Shown piece by piece: positions 53,501 to 62,191 of a DNA stretch of 64,000 nucleotides. Position 1 is the first letter of the stretch, and every line of letters begins with the position of its first letter. This DNA comes from Mycteria americana (lineage: Eukaryota; Chordata; Aves; Ciconiiformes; Ciconiidae): assembly GCF_035582795.1 (NCBI RefSeq), contig NC_134367.1, positions 82,133,062 to 82,197,061 of the forward strand, in the 5' to 3' direction. A program made the translations under genes and the position numbers. Under the pieces are notes generated by a model. That model searched no databases. It saw only the letters and a list, made by a program, of their open reading frames with translations, and had not been told where the DNA came from.

Positions 53501-56500
53501 GGCAAATATGTAAACTGGAGAGTGGTTCTCAAAGTAAATCAATGTGCAGATTGAGAATTCTCTCCTAGTTCTGCAGTATCCATGAGCGTAAATAACTGTC
53601 TAAGAAAGATTATATCCTTGCAGAAATTGATAATTATTATATAGATAAGATTTACTGGACATGGGCACACTGAAAATGGGGAAATATGTATGAAATTTAG
53701 TTTATCAGAGAACAACACCACTAACGATATGTGAGCTTTTGTAAGTTCATTATGGAATCTATATTCAGAATGAAGGATGGGCAATTCACCACTTCAGGCA
53801 AACCTCTAGTTCATTCCTTTAATTTACAAAGCATCTGTGGATAAAATTGTCAAACATTAATGAGTAATATTTGTGTCTTAGCCCTGCAATGCTGGGTTGA
53901 AAAACAAGACTTTAAAAAAGTCTTTTCTTTTCTTTGTAGGGGACAGGTCATTAACATGCGGTACCTGGAATATTTTGAGAAAATTCTTCATTTTATCAAA
54001 GATAGGATCCTTGTTTATCATGGGTAAATTACTGATTTCACCCCCACAACCCCCCGCTTCACTCCCCTGGTAATACTGATTTAAAATTTACATAATGTTC
54101 ATTTTGGAAAGTCTGAGGGATATTTTCTTAATAAGTTCTAGTTTTCTTGGTATCTATAATTGTCTTATTTCCTATTGGAAATGAAAAATCCTATTCATTG
54201 CCACATAAAGAAAATAATAGGAAAAAACATTGTGAATTAAAGTATACTTAGAAACTATTAATGTGTTGAATTTGTACCTGCAGTTTTGGCAGGAGTGGGT
54301 CTCAATTCTTTCTAAAAATACGATTTATTAAGATGTTGGGTTTCCTCCTGGTAGAATAGAGTACAGTTTCTCTGAATATTGAGATTAATTTATTAAATAG
54401 TAGGAGTGAGGAAAAAAGAGAAAAGAAGATATGGAAGCTAATTTTAGTTGAAACTGGTTTTTGACAAGTAGTTTTAAAGGCGCAGATGGGTTGGTAGACT
54501 TTGTTCTGGAACAGAAGACAGTTGTAGAATCTTGAATGAAAGAATGTGACTAAAGCTAATCTGAAACTTGATGCTGGCACCTATTTCAAACTTTGAGCAG
54601 TTTTTTTTATGAGTAAAATGTCTTCCTCGTTTGTGGCAACAGTGTTCTAATAACGTTAAAAATTAAGAAACTCTTTTAGCTTTAAACCCTCTATTTTTTT
54701 CTTTGGCCTGGTAACTTATTAAATATTGAGTTCTGTTTTTCAATGTCATTATGTTACTTAAATATCAAAAAATGAAAGTGCAGAAAATCCTTATAACAGT
54801 TGAAAACATTTAAGTTTTAGAAAATTTATGATAGTTGCTGAAGATACCTAAGTTCTGTAGTAACTGGGAAGTCTATCCTCTTTTGGGAGAAAGTTTATTC
54901 AGAGTGAGCCAGCAGCATCTGACCTTAAATCAGAGCAATTTGTGCTGTGATTTTAAAATAATTCTGTTCTTAAAATCTGGGTGTATAGTAATTAATAAAT
55001 ATTAGAGCACTAGTTTAATAGATTTCTTCATGGTCCAGCTGTGCCTGCATCTGTAGTATTTACATACCTTTGAGGCTACGCAGATGCATATATTTTGAGA
55101 ATATTTCTAACATTAATTCTATTCTTCCATCTTTCCTCATCAACAACCCCCTGCCCACACGCACTCATGCAAACACTGTTTAATTCTTTAGAGTGGCCAA
55201 CAGCAAAGGAATAAGATAAAGCTGAAGTTTGAAGTTGAGGTTTGAAGCTGAAAAAAATAAGCTGAGCTGATATGGGAGGAAATTACTTTTTGAAGAATAG
55301 GAGAGCATGTGGCCAAGTATGAAGGAACTAATTTTCAGAAAAGAAATAATTTAATAACTTTCAGTAACTTGTTCCACTATGGCTAATTGGGTTAAAGCTA
55401 GCTGGATTTGCAGAAATGCTACATGTGTTCAACCATTGCGATTCCATATTTAATTTTTTTCCAGTGCTAATAATCCAAAAGGACTACTAGAGGTTCGAGA
55501 AGCTTTGGAAAAGGTACATAAAGTAGAAGATCTTCTTCCCATAATGAAGGTAAACTAAAGAAAAACTTCAAAATATGATAAAAATAATAAAATGTATTCT
55601 GGGAGATATCCAGTTCTTCAGAATATAAGCATTGTGTATGTCCTGGTTTTGGCTGGGATAGAGTTAATTTTCTTCCTACTAGGTGGTATAGTGCTGTGTT
55701 TTGGATTTAGGATGAGAATACTGTTGATAACACACTGATATTTTAGCCATTGCTGAGCAGTGCTTACACTAGTCAAGGACTTTTCAGCTTCCCATGCTCT
55801 GCCAGGTGCACAAGAAGCTGGGAGGGGACACAGCCAGGACAGCTGACCCAGACTGGCCAAAGGGACATTCTATACCATATGACGTCATGCTTAGTGTATA
55901 AACTGGGGGAGTTGGCTGGGGGGCAGTGATCGCTGCTTGGGGACTGGCTGGGTGTTGGTTGGTGGATGGTGAGCTTGGTGGTATCACTTGTTTTTTCCTG
56001 GGTTTTGTGCCTCTCTCGCTCTCTTGTTGTTTTCTTTCTCATTGCAATTTATTATTTTGTTGTTGTTGTTGTTCCAATTGTTAAACTGTTCTTATTTCAA
56101 TGCATGAGTCTTCTTACTTTTGCTCTTTCGATTCTCTTCCCCCATCCCACCGGTGGGGGGGAGGGTGAGCGAGCAGCTGTGTGGTACTTAATTGCCGACT
56201 GGGGCTAAACCACAACAGTGTATAAGCTTAAAATGAATAACTGAAAACACTAACTTGGGTTATTTCAAATCTGCATATGTAGGGTATGGCCTTCCCTTCG
56301 ATATATGCAGATATGTGATGTATATTTGAAAGGCTTGGCCTAACTGTGGATTGGTAAAGAAATGACAGGAAAACAAAATGTTGAATGTAATTCTTTGAAG
56401 CCAGCCTTATCAACCAGGAGCATTTGCGGTGAGGTCCACCGTAATGGGCTCACAGTATGCCTGTGCAGTATGAAGGAAAAAATTGAAGATGTATGTCTGA

Positions 56501-59500
56501 AAGATTAGGAACATGGAAGCTCTTTTTACCTTAGGTTCGCTAGTGCAGGTCAGTACATGGTGGGGCTGGCAGGGGAAAATGAGGGAATAGTTGCCTTAGG
56601 GACTGATAGCTAATCTGAAATGAAATCTTGGTTTACGTTCTTGTGCTTTGGAAGACTGTCAGAAAAGGAGTGGGGAAACCTGCAGGTATTCTTCTTGCTG
56701 GTGGTGGTCTTCGTAGAAAGGTTTTGGATATATGATGTGCAAAATGATTTATACTCTTACCTCAATTTAAGTAACAAGACTTGAGCTAGGTTTAAGTCAA
56801 AAGTCTTCCCCCTCCCACCCCACTCTCCAAAATTAATCTAGGATGAGCAGTGTGTAAAATATTTGGGTTTGGGGAAACACTGTTACAAAGTATTTCTTTT
56901 TAAAGGATTGGACATGATTTTATTTAGAATAGAATAGCATTTCGGAAGAAACAGTCATTCTAAATAGAGACAAACTCATTGTTTTCTTATTGCACGTGTC
57001 CACGTTGCAAGTTCCTATCTAAGCAAAGCAGATGGATTGCCATAGAACAGAGCTCTCTCCAGATATATTGCTGCTACTACTGATAGACTGTCTGGGTTTG
57101 GATTTGTTCATAGCATTAGTGCTCACTCACTTGTGCACTAGATATCTTTACAGAAGCTACATGGCTCAAGAGCTAAATTTCTCTATGGGGTTTTTTAATA
57201 TGTGTTGCTAATATAAGTGTCTTCAAAGAACATAGCATAATTTTGGAGGTCCTTTTTGTATTACTGTCTTGTTCTTGGCCTTGAAAGATGAAGGCAAGTA
57301 TATACTAACTGAACCTAAACAAAAACTTGTGATGAAGAGGTAGTAGATGTTGGGGTGGATAGACAATTAAGTGTTCCCTACTGACACACAAATATGCAAA
57401 TAGGGCCCTGTAGAGCACCTAATATGGCTACTGTTGAATTATAGGCCAGAAAAAATGCTATTAGTGGAGTTAAAAATATACTCCAAGAGACTAGAGAGGC
57501 TACTCCAAGAGGATGATGAAAATATATAAACATAGTGGACTATACATGACTTATTTCAAAATAAATGTGTCTCATCTGGCAGCAAATATTCTTCCTGGTT
57601 TTCATAACCTGTACGTTTTGCTTTGGTTTGAATCTCCTGTATCCCATTCCGAATTGTATTGAAGTGGAATGCTGTTTCTCATTAGAGGCTTTTAGATTTG
57701 TTTCTTTAAAATAAATGCAGATTCTCTTTAAACAAAACATCCTGGATCACAAATTCTGTCTTAAAATAAATAATTGCCTGAGTAATTGACTCAGCACTAT
57801 TGCATAATAGTCATTAATCGTGCCTGTAGAAAATGAATGTCTGCTAATATTGTGTAGTTTAGTTATTTGGGTAGCTGGGGAATGTTGTATGTCAAAAGCT
57901 GGGCTTTTGGCTTTACTTAAATACAGTTTTGCCTGGTTTATACAACTCTTTGGCTACAGTATTACACTTAGATAATGTAGCTTTGTAAAATTCTTAAACT
58001 TTGTGATAGTTTTCCTTCTGATGAGGATAAACATTAATTGAAACTGGTTCAGTTAAATTGTTGCTATGAGCTGTATTCTAGAATCCACACTTAGACTAAT
58101 GCAGCTATTTCTTAGTGTAAACATAAAACAGGCTCTCAAATGCCTGCTTTTGCATTTACATTGTTACACCAAAAGTTTACTATCAATATGCAACTTGGGG
58201 AGAAATCTGTATAACTCAAACTGCTTTGCACAGTTGCTTTTCATAAACAGTGCTGCCTTTATATTCACTATATAGTCATAAAGTTGAACATCAATATGCC
58301 TCATTCAATATTTATGATTTCCATTCAGTAGGAAGTAAAGGATAAATGAAATAATGTAGTTGACAGTAACTCTTTGTCCTGTTCCCTCAGTTTGTCCATT
58401 TTCATGTCTGCTCCAAGTATTTTAGGTGTTTCAAAACAATAGCTAGGCAGTCTTTCTCTGTTTACTCTAATATTACTTTTTTTTTTTTCTTTTGAAAGCA
58501 GTTTAACAGTAAAACAAGAGATGGGTTTACTGTGAACACAAAAGTCCCCAGCCTCAAGGACCAAGGGAAAGAATATGATGGATTCACAATTACAATAACG
58601 GGAGATAAGTATGTTTGCTATTTTCAGGGGTTCAGGTACATTAAGTAATGATGAAGTATTAGCAATTAATCTTCTCAAATGATATTTCTACTTGCATAAA
58701 GTGGGTTTTGTTTTTCACTAGTGGCATTTTTGTAAATAACTAAAAAACTTGTTCATTTGAGGACTTCTGATTCCTGTTGTGTTCCCTAACAAAGAGGGAA
58801 TATGGATAACGTTGATGGAGTAGGCCCAGTTGAGATGATTCTGTAACATGTAGCACAAAAGAGAGACCTTGTTATTCATCTTAGACTATAAAATGCCTAA
58901 AGGGGAAAAGTCTTGAAAATCTCAGTCTTTATCCATATCAAAATACATTTCTTGTTGTGATACCTGGTCTGTTATGGTGACTGAAAAGTCCTGAATGGAA
59001 TGGAAATTTCTATGATCTAAGAATGGAAGAGACTCTCTTCTATTTGGATTTTTGGCCTTTTTTGATGTTTATTTTTCAGATGTTTGCAGACCTTGCATCT
59101 GCAAATGCCAATTTAGATAGTACCTGAATGTACGAGGACACAATCAGGAGGCTTTGGGCCACTCTTTGGGTGAGATAGTAAATTTCTCACTTTATGGATA
59201 CTGGATCCTTGTCTTTCTGAAGAATGAGCTTTAATCTGAAGCTCAGAAGCTCTGTCCTACTACTAACTAAAAACTTTGACTTATGGGATTTAAAATTCTG
59301 TGCATTGGAATTTTTCCCAAAACTTGTGTGCTTCCAATGACCGGCATGAAAGCCAAACTTCTCTTCTAAAATGTTAACATATCTCTTGAGTTTTAATTTT
59401 ACATTCTAAATCATATGCCTATACACAGTGAAATGGTATTAAATATATGCCCTCACTATTTTGGGGAAAATATTTTGGTGTCAGTAAAACAGTCTAACTT

Positions 59501-62191
59501 TGTTCTGCACAAACTTTGTTCTGTATCAGTCAGTCTGTTTTGATCCATAGTTTGTAACTATGCTTTTATACCAAAACAATTCCATTTTGGTAGTTTAAAA
59601 GTTAACAAAACTACACTTCTAAACAAAAATCTCAAGCCCATGAAGATATTTTAAAATTTCATATTTCTTATTTTTTACCTACACTTTAAGTGAAACACTA
59701 ATGCTTGTCAGCTATTCTTCAATGGAAATACTTCATCTGTGGTTAGACAGCAATCCTTATGTATTCTTTCATACAAACTTACAATGTGACAAAACGTTTT
59801 TAATTCGGTGATTTTTTTTTTTTTTTTTTAACTAAAGGAGGGGCAATGCGCATAATCTCCTGCTTAAGGAAAAATGACAGGAAAAAGGTTATGATGTGGT
59901 ATTTAACTGTAGTACATTTGTAACTTACCCTGGATATTAGATTAGGCATCAAGTTCTGTTCAAAAAATTTCTTACTTCCTTTTTTGTTTCATCTATTTGA
60001 TAGAGTGGGGAACATACTATTTTCGGTAGAAACTCAGACAACAGAAGAGAGAACACAGCTGTATCATGCAGAAATAGATGCACTATATAAGGATCTAACA
60101 GCTAAAGGAAAAATTCTAGTTCTGTCTGCAGAGCTTGGGGTAAGGCTGTTTTAATGGAAATTATGAATTCCTTGATAAAATTCTATTATGTTTTTATACC
60201 TCCTGTTTAACAGTCACTGTTCTAATAAGTTTTGACAGAGATCTTAAGTAATAAAATTGACTGCTTGCTTAAACCCACTTATGACAAATACCATAAGAAT
60301 TTGCCATAATTCTCTCTGTTACTTTAAAATTTGCTATGCTTTGCAGTAATAGAGTCCAGACAAGGTCTCAATAGCACAGTGTGTTCCTTCCCCCCCTGCC
60401 CTTTATTTTCTTTATTTTTCTCATGGATCTGTGTTCACTGTTTCATCATCCTTATAAGCACTGCTTAGGATTTGGCTCATAGTGGCTACATATAAGATGA
60501 GAAGTAACACAAATTCATGAGAAGCACTAGAATTGTGTTTGTGTTGATTTGTATTGCAATGAGAATCTGACTACATTTGAGCTTGTGCTTTCCGTTTTTC
60601 ATCCTTTAACACGGTGTAGATGAACTGTGTTTCACCTAAATTTTAAAACTATAACAAAATAATTTGCTTAAACACCTGTTAATCAGACTTCAACTTCTCA
60701 GCTTGACATTTTTCACATTTGAAATGGTTCTTTAAAAAAAAAAAAAAATCACAGTGCTGTAAGACTTTCCAATATGTGTTCCTTTATATGGTATTACCTG
60801 GCTATTAAATTATCTTTATTTCACTTTTTTTTTTTCCCCTCTTGCTTAGGAAGTAGATGCTGTTTGCAACTTGATCCTGTCATTAGTTTACTACTTCTAT
60901 AATTTAATGCCGCTTTCAAGAGGATCTAGGTTAGTGATTGTCTTTAAGGATGCAACGCTGTAAAATGTCCATGTGTTGCAGTATCTTAATATATTTTTTT
61001 AATATAAAAAAAGCTAATAAATCTCTGGGTTGAGCTGCGTGTCCTGCACAGTCTCTCATTTTGTGCTGCCATGATGATGGGTACTGACTTAGTACTGTTT
61101 TAAAAGCTGGCTTGTAATTGCTGATGGTAACTATTCATAGCTGCGTGTATATTTAAAATGATGAGTAGTCTGTATTTATAGACTTCAGCTCACAGATTGA
61201 AAAGTGTCATTTTTAAATTGTGATGCTTGGGTTCCTAATCCATATTATGTTACACCACTGTAATTCCACTCAAGAAGCTTTACCGAAACATGTATTTGAG
61301 ATGAAATATACTTTGAGATTACTAAAATAATATTTTAGTGTATTTTATTAAAATAAGTTATTTATTGCAACTGTTAGGGTCACTAAATGAAACCCTAGAA
61401 TAAAGTCCCATATGTCGCAGATCTCTTCAACTGAAATTCTAGTTTAATTCAAACCTGGCTACATCTAAGAGCATTATGAATCTCTGTTCCACAAAGCACT
61501 TAAGATCTTTAAGCTTATTATTAAAAATGGTTCAATAGAAAATAAAATTTTAAAAATCCTGAGACTTTATTTTTGTAGTCAGACTTTGCCTTTATCTTAT
61601 AGAATGTAAAAATTAACAGAAATTCTGTCTGAGTTCCACAATTTAAAAAAAAAATAAGTTTAAAAAAAAAGTTAAGTAACTGAACAGCTTTACAGTGCCT
61701 CTAGCTCTGTTGCAGTAGAGTTCGTAAACTCTTCTGGGCTACAGCTAAGCTGCTTGGGAACAGGAGTTTGCTTTGTTTTCAGCTCTATGGGGTCTTAAGG
61801 ACTTGTAAGTCTGAAATTATGATTCTGACTACTGTAGAAACAGTGCTCTTCAGTAGTTAAACTCCATAGGATCATAACTTCATTCCAGTGATGTTGGGAA
61901 GTAACAGTGATTTCACTTTTTAAGTGTTTCATGCTTGTTTTTACTTCTAAAATAAAGTAACTAGCACAGTAATTTTTACTAGCCTTCTGTGAAACAGTAC
62001 TATATTCTGTTTGTTTTGTAGTCTAAAATAGCATTATGGAAAGACTTTTACTGTACTTAATTTGTTGGTTTTGATTTTTTTCTTTTTCTTTTTCTTTTTT
62101 TTTTTTTTTAAGTGTGATAGCTTATTCGGTGATCATGGGAGCACTAATGGCAAGTGGTAAAGAAGTATCAGGAAAAATCCCTAAAGGAAAG
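23299..62191 (+). CDS. TTC13: TTC13, tetratricopeptide repeat protein 13 (3' end outside window)
   Basis: Twenty-one coding exons, 774 codons, open throughout; the human protein is about 860 residues and its last 60-75 residues are not in the window. The start gives MAPAG, as in human; an in-frame ATG at 23284 would add five residues. Residues 1-28 look like a signal peptide (LWVPLAVLALA core, ALA before a likely cut), so the protein should enter the ER. About eight TPR-like helical pairs cover residues 119-391, with an insertion in the second. The conserved C-terminal region (from about 412) is shared, as I recall, with plant SRFR1-type TPR proteins. The molecular function of vertebrate TTC13 is poorly known; TPRs normally bind other proteins. 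Introns 9 and 17 carry solo LTRs. Twenty donors are GT; the donor after exon 21 is GC. Confidence 0.96.
24697..24781 (+). repeat. Degenerate AT-rich tandem repeat
   Basis: ATCTGATATAGATAAAAT occurs exactly at 24697-24714 and at 24764-24781, with related but diverged copies (TCTGATCTAGATAA, GTCTGATATATTGATAA) between them. Confidence 0.75.
24776..24812. repeat. Perfect 15-bp inverted repeat, 7-nt loop
   Basis: TAAAATACCTGCTTA and TAAGCAGGTATTTTA are exact reverse complements separated by CCTGTGT. It lies in TTC13 intron 1, next to the AT-rich direct repeat. Confidence 0.9.
27134..27228 (+). CDS. TTC13: TTC13 exon 2
   Basis: 95 nt, acceptor CCCCCAG, phase 1 in and phase 0 out, donor GTATGC. 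It encodes the cysteine-containing stretch SSFLHFHESDCDIGG to LSLNTEKIL. Intron 2 (27229-30158) holds nothing recognisable beyond short runs such as (GTCTA)3 near 28146. Confidence 0.93.
30159..30234 (+). CDS. TTC13: TTC13 exon 3
   Basis: 76 nt, SQAKLLAEQKRFPFATDND to NEEL, donor GTAAGA, phase 1 out. It leads into the first TPR. Intron 3 (30235-33079) is plain AT-rich sequence. Confidence 0.95.
33080..33150 (+). CDS. TTC13: TTC13 exon 4
   Basis: 71 nt, AIAYVLIGNGLYDEAIRHF then STMLQ, helices of TPR 1; acceptor TTGTTAG and donor GTAAGT. Intron 4 (33151-35389) contains T and A runs only. Confidence 0.96.
35390..35455 (+). CDS. TTC13: TTC13 exon 5
   Basis: 22 codons, EEPELVSAIYGRGIAYGKK then GLH, first helix of TPR 2; phase 0 at both ends, donor GTGAGT. 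Intron 5 (35456-36937) contains an imperfect hairpin near 36505-36566. Confidence 0.96.
36501..36566. repeat. Imperfect hairpin in TTC13 intron 5
   Basis: TTCACCAGTACT (36514-36525) and AGTACTGGTGAA (36546-36557) are exact 12-bp complements around a 20-nt loop. Outside them, across a 5x5 internal loop, CATCA pairs with TGATG. Confidence 0.65.
36938..37030 (+). CDS. TTC13: TTC13 exon 6
   Basis: 31 codons, DMKNAELALFELSRVISLEP then DHPEVFEQRAE; phase 0 at both ends, donor GTGAGC. It holds the second helix of TPR 2 and the start of TPR 3. Intron 6 (37031-38162) contains a T24 run at 37935-37958. Confidence 0.96.
37935..37958 (+). repeat. Poly-T tract
   Basis: Twenty-four consecutive T residues in TTC13 intron 6, about 200 nt before exon 7. 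Confidence 0.85.
38163..38279 (+). CDS. TTC13: TTC13 exon 7
   Basis: 39 codons, ILSPLGRISEALSDLTKAIQ then LQPSARLYRHRGTLYFISE; completes TPR 3 and begins TPR 4. Phase 0 at both ends, donor GTTAGT. Intron 7 is 38280-39049, with nothing notable. Confidence 0.97.
39050..39160 (+). CDS. TTC13: TTC13 exon 8
   Basis: 37 codons, DYATAHEDFQQSLELNKNQP then IAMLYKGLTFFHRGLLK, TPR 4 to 5; phase 0 at both ends, donor GTAAAT. Intron 8 (39161-41633) contains a 10-bp perfect inverted repeat at 39660-39683 and no other visible element. Confidence 0.97.
39660..39683. repeat. Perfect 10-bp inverted repeat
   Basis: TGAGGGAACA and TGTTCCCTCA around the loop TAGT, in TTC13 intron 8. Confidence 0.8.
41634..41716 (+). 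CDS. TTC13: TTC13 exon 9
   Basis: 83 nt, EAIESFKEALKQKADFIDAY then KSLGQAY, acceptor CTGTAG, donor GTAATT, phase 2 out; TPR 5 to 6. Intron 9 (41717-45055) carries an antisense solo LTR. Confidence 0.97.
44103..44692 (-). mobile_element. Solo LTR of an endogenous retrovirus, antisense in intron 9
   Basis: A 590-bp element bounded by TGTTGTGG and CCAGCACA on this strand, flanked by the exact 5-bp duplication CATAG (44098-44102 and 44693-44697). Read on the minus strand it runs TGTGCTGG...CCACAACA and has an ATTAAA polyadenylation signal near 44233. No internal retroviral genes are present, so it is a solo LTR left by recombination between two LTRs. The same family occurs at 55639-56217 in the other orientation. 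A TGACATCA sits where the other copy has a perfect CRE. The 5-bp duplication fits a class III/ERVL-type or class I integrase better than the 6-bp duplication of ERVK, but the family name is not certain. Confidence 0.93.
45056..45197 (+). CDS. TTC13: TTC13 exon 10
   Basis: 142 nt, ELGNFDAATESFQKALLLNQ to GMMLYHHGSLDEALKNFK; TPR 6 to 7. Acceptor CGCCTAG is a weak pyrimidine tract; donor GTAAGC, phase 0 out. Intron 10 is 45198-46518, with T runs only. Confidence 0.97.
46519..46693 (+). CDS. TTC13: TTC13 exon 11
   Basis: 175 nt, RCLQLEPYNEVCQYMKGLS to KASPEYLKVKYLR; end of TPR 7 and TPR 8. Phase 1 out, donor GTAAGT. Intron 11 (46694-47165) opens with a GGTTTTTT-type T-rich simple repeat (46715-46770). 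Confidence 0.97.
46715..46770 (+). repeat. T-rich simple repeat
   Basis: T runs spaced by single or double G, just inside TTC13 intron 11. Low-complexity sequence. Confidence 0.8.
47166..47322 (+). CDS. TTC13: TTC13 exon 12
   Basis: 157 nt, EYSRYLHAHLDTPLTEYNID to QPGLQPHI; start of the conserved C-terminal region. Phase 1 in and phase 2 out, donor GTGAGT. Intron 12 is 47323-48448, with nothing notable. Confidence 0.97.
48449..48579 (+). CDS. TTC13: TTC13 exon 13
   Basis: 131 nt, DVLFQNFESYKPDVQELVC to ETPGFLPNKRIHR; donor GTATAC. The acceptor reads CTGTAAGAG; only the first AG keeps the frame. Intron 13 is 48580-48922. Confidence 0.95.
48923..49055 (+). CDS. TTC13: TTC13 exon 14
   Basis: 133 nt, AMGLATLEVMQAVQRTW to MQWRDMFDIAVKWR; C-rich acceptor CACCCCCAG, donor GTAATG, phase 2 out. 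Intron 14 is 49056-49557, with nothing notable. Confidence 0.97.
49558..49650 (+). CDS. TTC13: TTC13 exon 15
   Basis: 93 nt, IADPDQPVLWLDQMPARSLS then RGFNNHINLI; donor GTATGA, phase 2 at both ends. Intron 15 (49651-53939, 4.3 kb) holds a C19 run and three perfect inverted repeats. Confidence 0.97.
50376..50394. repeat. C19 homopolymer
   Basis: Nineteen consecutive C residues in TTC13 intron 15. Confidence 0.85.
50555..50582. repeat. Perfect 12-bp inverted repeat, 4-nt loop
   Basis: TCTCATTAGCCT and AGGCTAATGAGA are exact complements around ACAG. Confidence 0.88.
51661..51682. repeat. Perfect 22-bp palindrome
   Basis: The arm GATTATACAGA is followed at once by its exact reverse complement, with no spacer. 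It lies in TTC13 intron 15. Confidence 0.92.
52450..52476. repeat. Overlapping palindromes around CTATAGACAAG
   Basis: TCTATAGACA and TGTCTATAGA are exact complements around TCT. The 16-mer CTTGTCTATAGACAAG (52461-52476) is also a perfect palindrome, so two alternative cruciform structures overlap. Confidence 0.85.
53940..54023 (+). CDS. TTC13: TTC13 exon 16
   Basis: 84 nt, GQVINMRYLEYFEKILHFIK then DRILVYH; acceptor TTTGTAG, donor GTAAAT, phase 2 at both ends. Intron 16 is 54024-55464, with nothing notable. Confidence 0.97.
55465..55549 (+). CDS. TTC13: TTC13 exon 17
   Basis: 85 nt, GANNPKGLLEVREALEKVHK then VEDLLPIMK; acceptor TTTTCCAG, donor GTAAAC, phase 0 out. Intron 17 (55550-58498) has a sense-oriented solo LTR only 89 nt after the donor. 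Confidence 0.97.
55639..56217 (+). mobile_element. Solo LTR of an endogenous retrovirus, sense in intron 17
   Basis: A 579-bp element running from TGTCCTGGTTTTGGCTGGGA to GGGGCTAAACCACAACA, flanked by the exact 5-bp duplication GTGTA (55634-55638 and 56218-56222). It contains a perfect CRE (TGACGTCA, 55880-55887), a TATA box (TATAAA, 55897-55902) and a TTG microsatellite near 56057. No gag, pol or env sequence is present. It is the same family as the copy at 44103-44692, in the opposite orientation. The CRE-then-TATA order supports the plus-strand orientation. Confidence 0.93.
55880..55902 (+). promoter_or_regulatory. CRE and TATA box of the intron 17 LTR
   Basis: TGACGTCA and, after 9 nt, TATAAA form a compact U3-type promoter in the same orientation as TTC13. 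Confidence 0.6.
58499..58608 (+). CDS. TTC13: TTC13 exon 18
   Basis: 110 nt, QFNSKTRDGFTVNTKVPSLK to DGFTITITGD; donor GTATGT, phase 2 out. The acceptor is a tandem AAGCAG, so the first codon (Gln) may be optional. Intron 18 is 58609-60003, with nothing notable beyond a T run near 59811. Confidence 0.95.
60004..60139 (+). CDS. TTC13: TTC13 exon 19
   Basis: 136 nt, VGNILFSVETQTTEERTQLY to KGKILVLSAELG; acceptor TTTGATAG, donor GTAAGG, phase 0 out. Intron 19 is 60140-60849. Confidence 0.97.
60850..60929 (+). CDS. TTC13: TTC13 exon 20
   Basis: 80 nt, EVDAVCNLILSLVYYFYNLM then PLSRGS; acceptor TTGCTTAG, donor GTTAGT, phase 2 out. Intron 20 (60930-62112) ends in a long TTTTTC-type pyrimidine tract. 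Confidence 0.97.
62113..62191 (+). CDS. TTC13: TTC13 exon 21 (last in window)
   Basis: 79 nt, SVIAYSVIMGALMASGKEVS then GKIPKGK, phase 0 out. The exon ends AAG and is followed by GCAAGT, a GC-type donor. Without that splice the frame would run 22 more codons to a TAA at 62258-62260. Confidence 0.93.

Noticed and set aside
55773-56042. Minus-strand open frames of 67-89 codons
   Set aside because: They lie antisense within the second solo LTR and have low-complexity composition.
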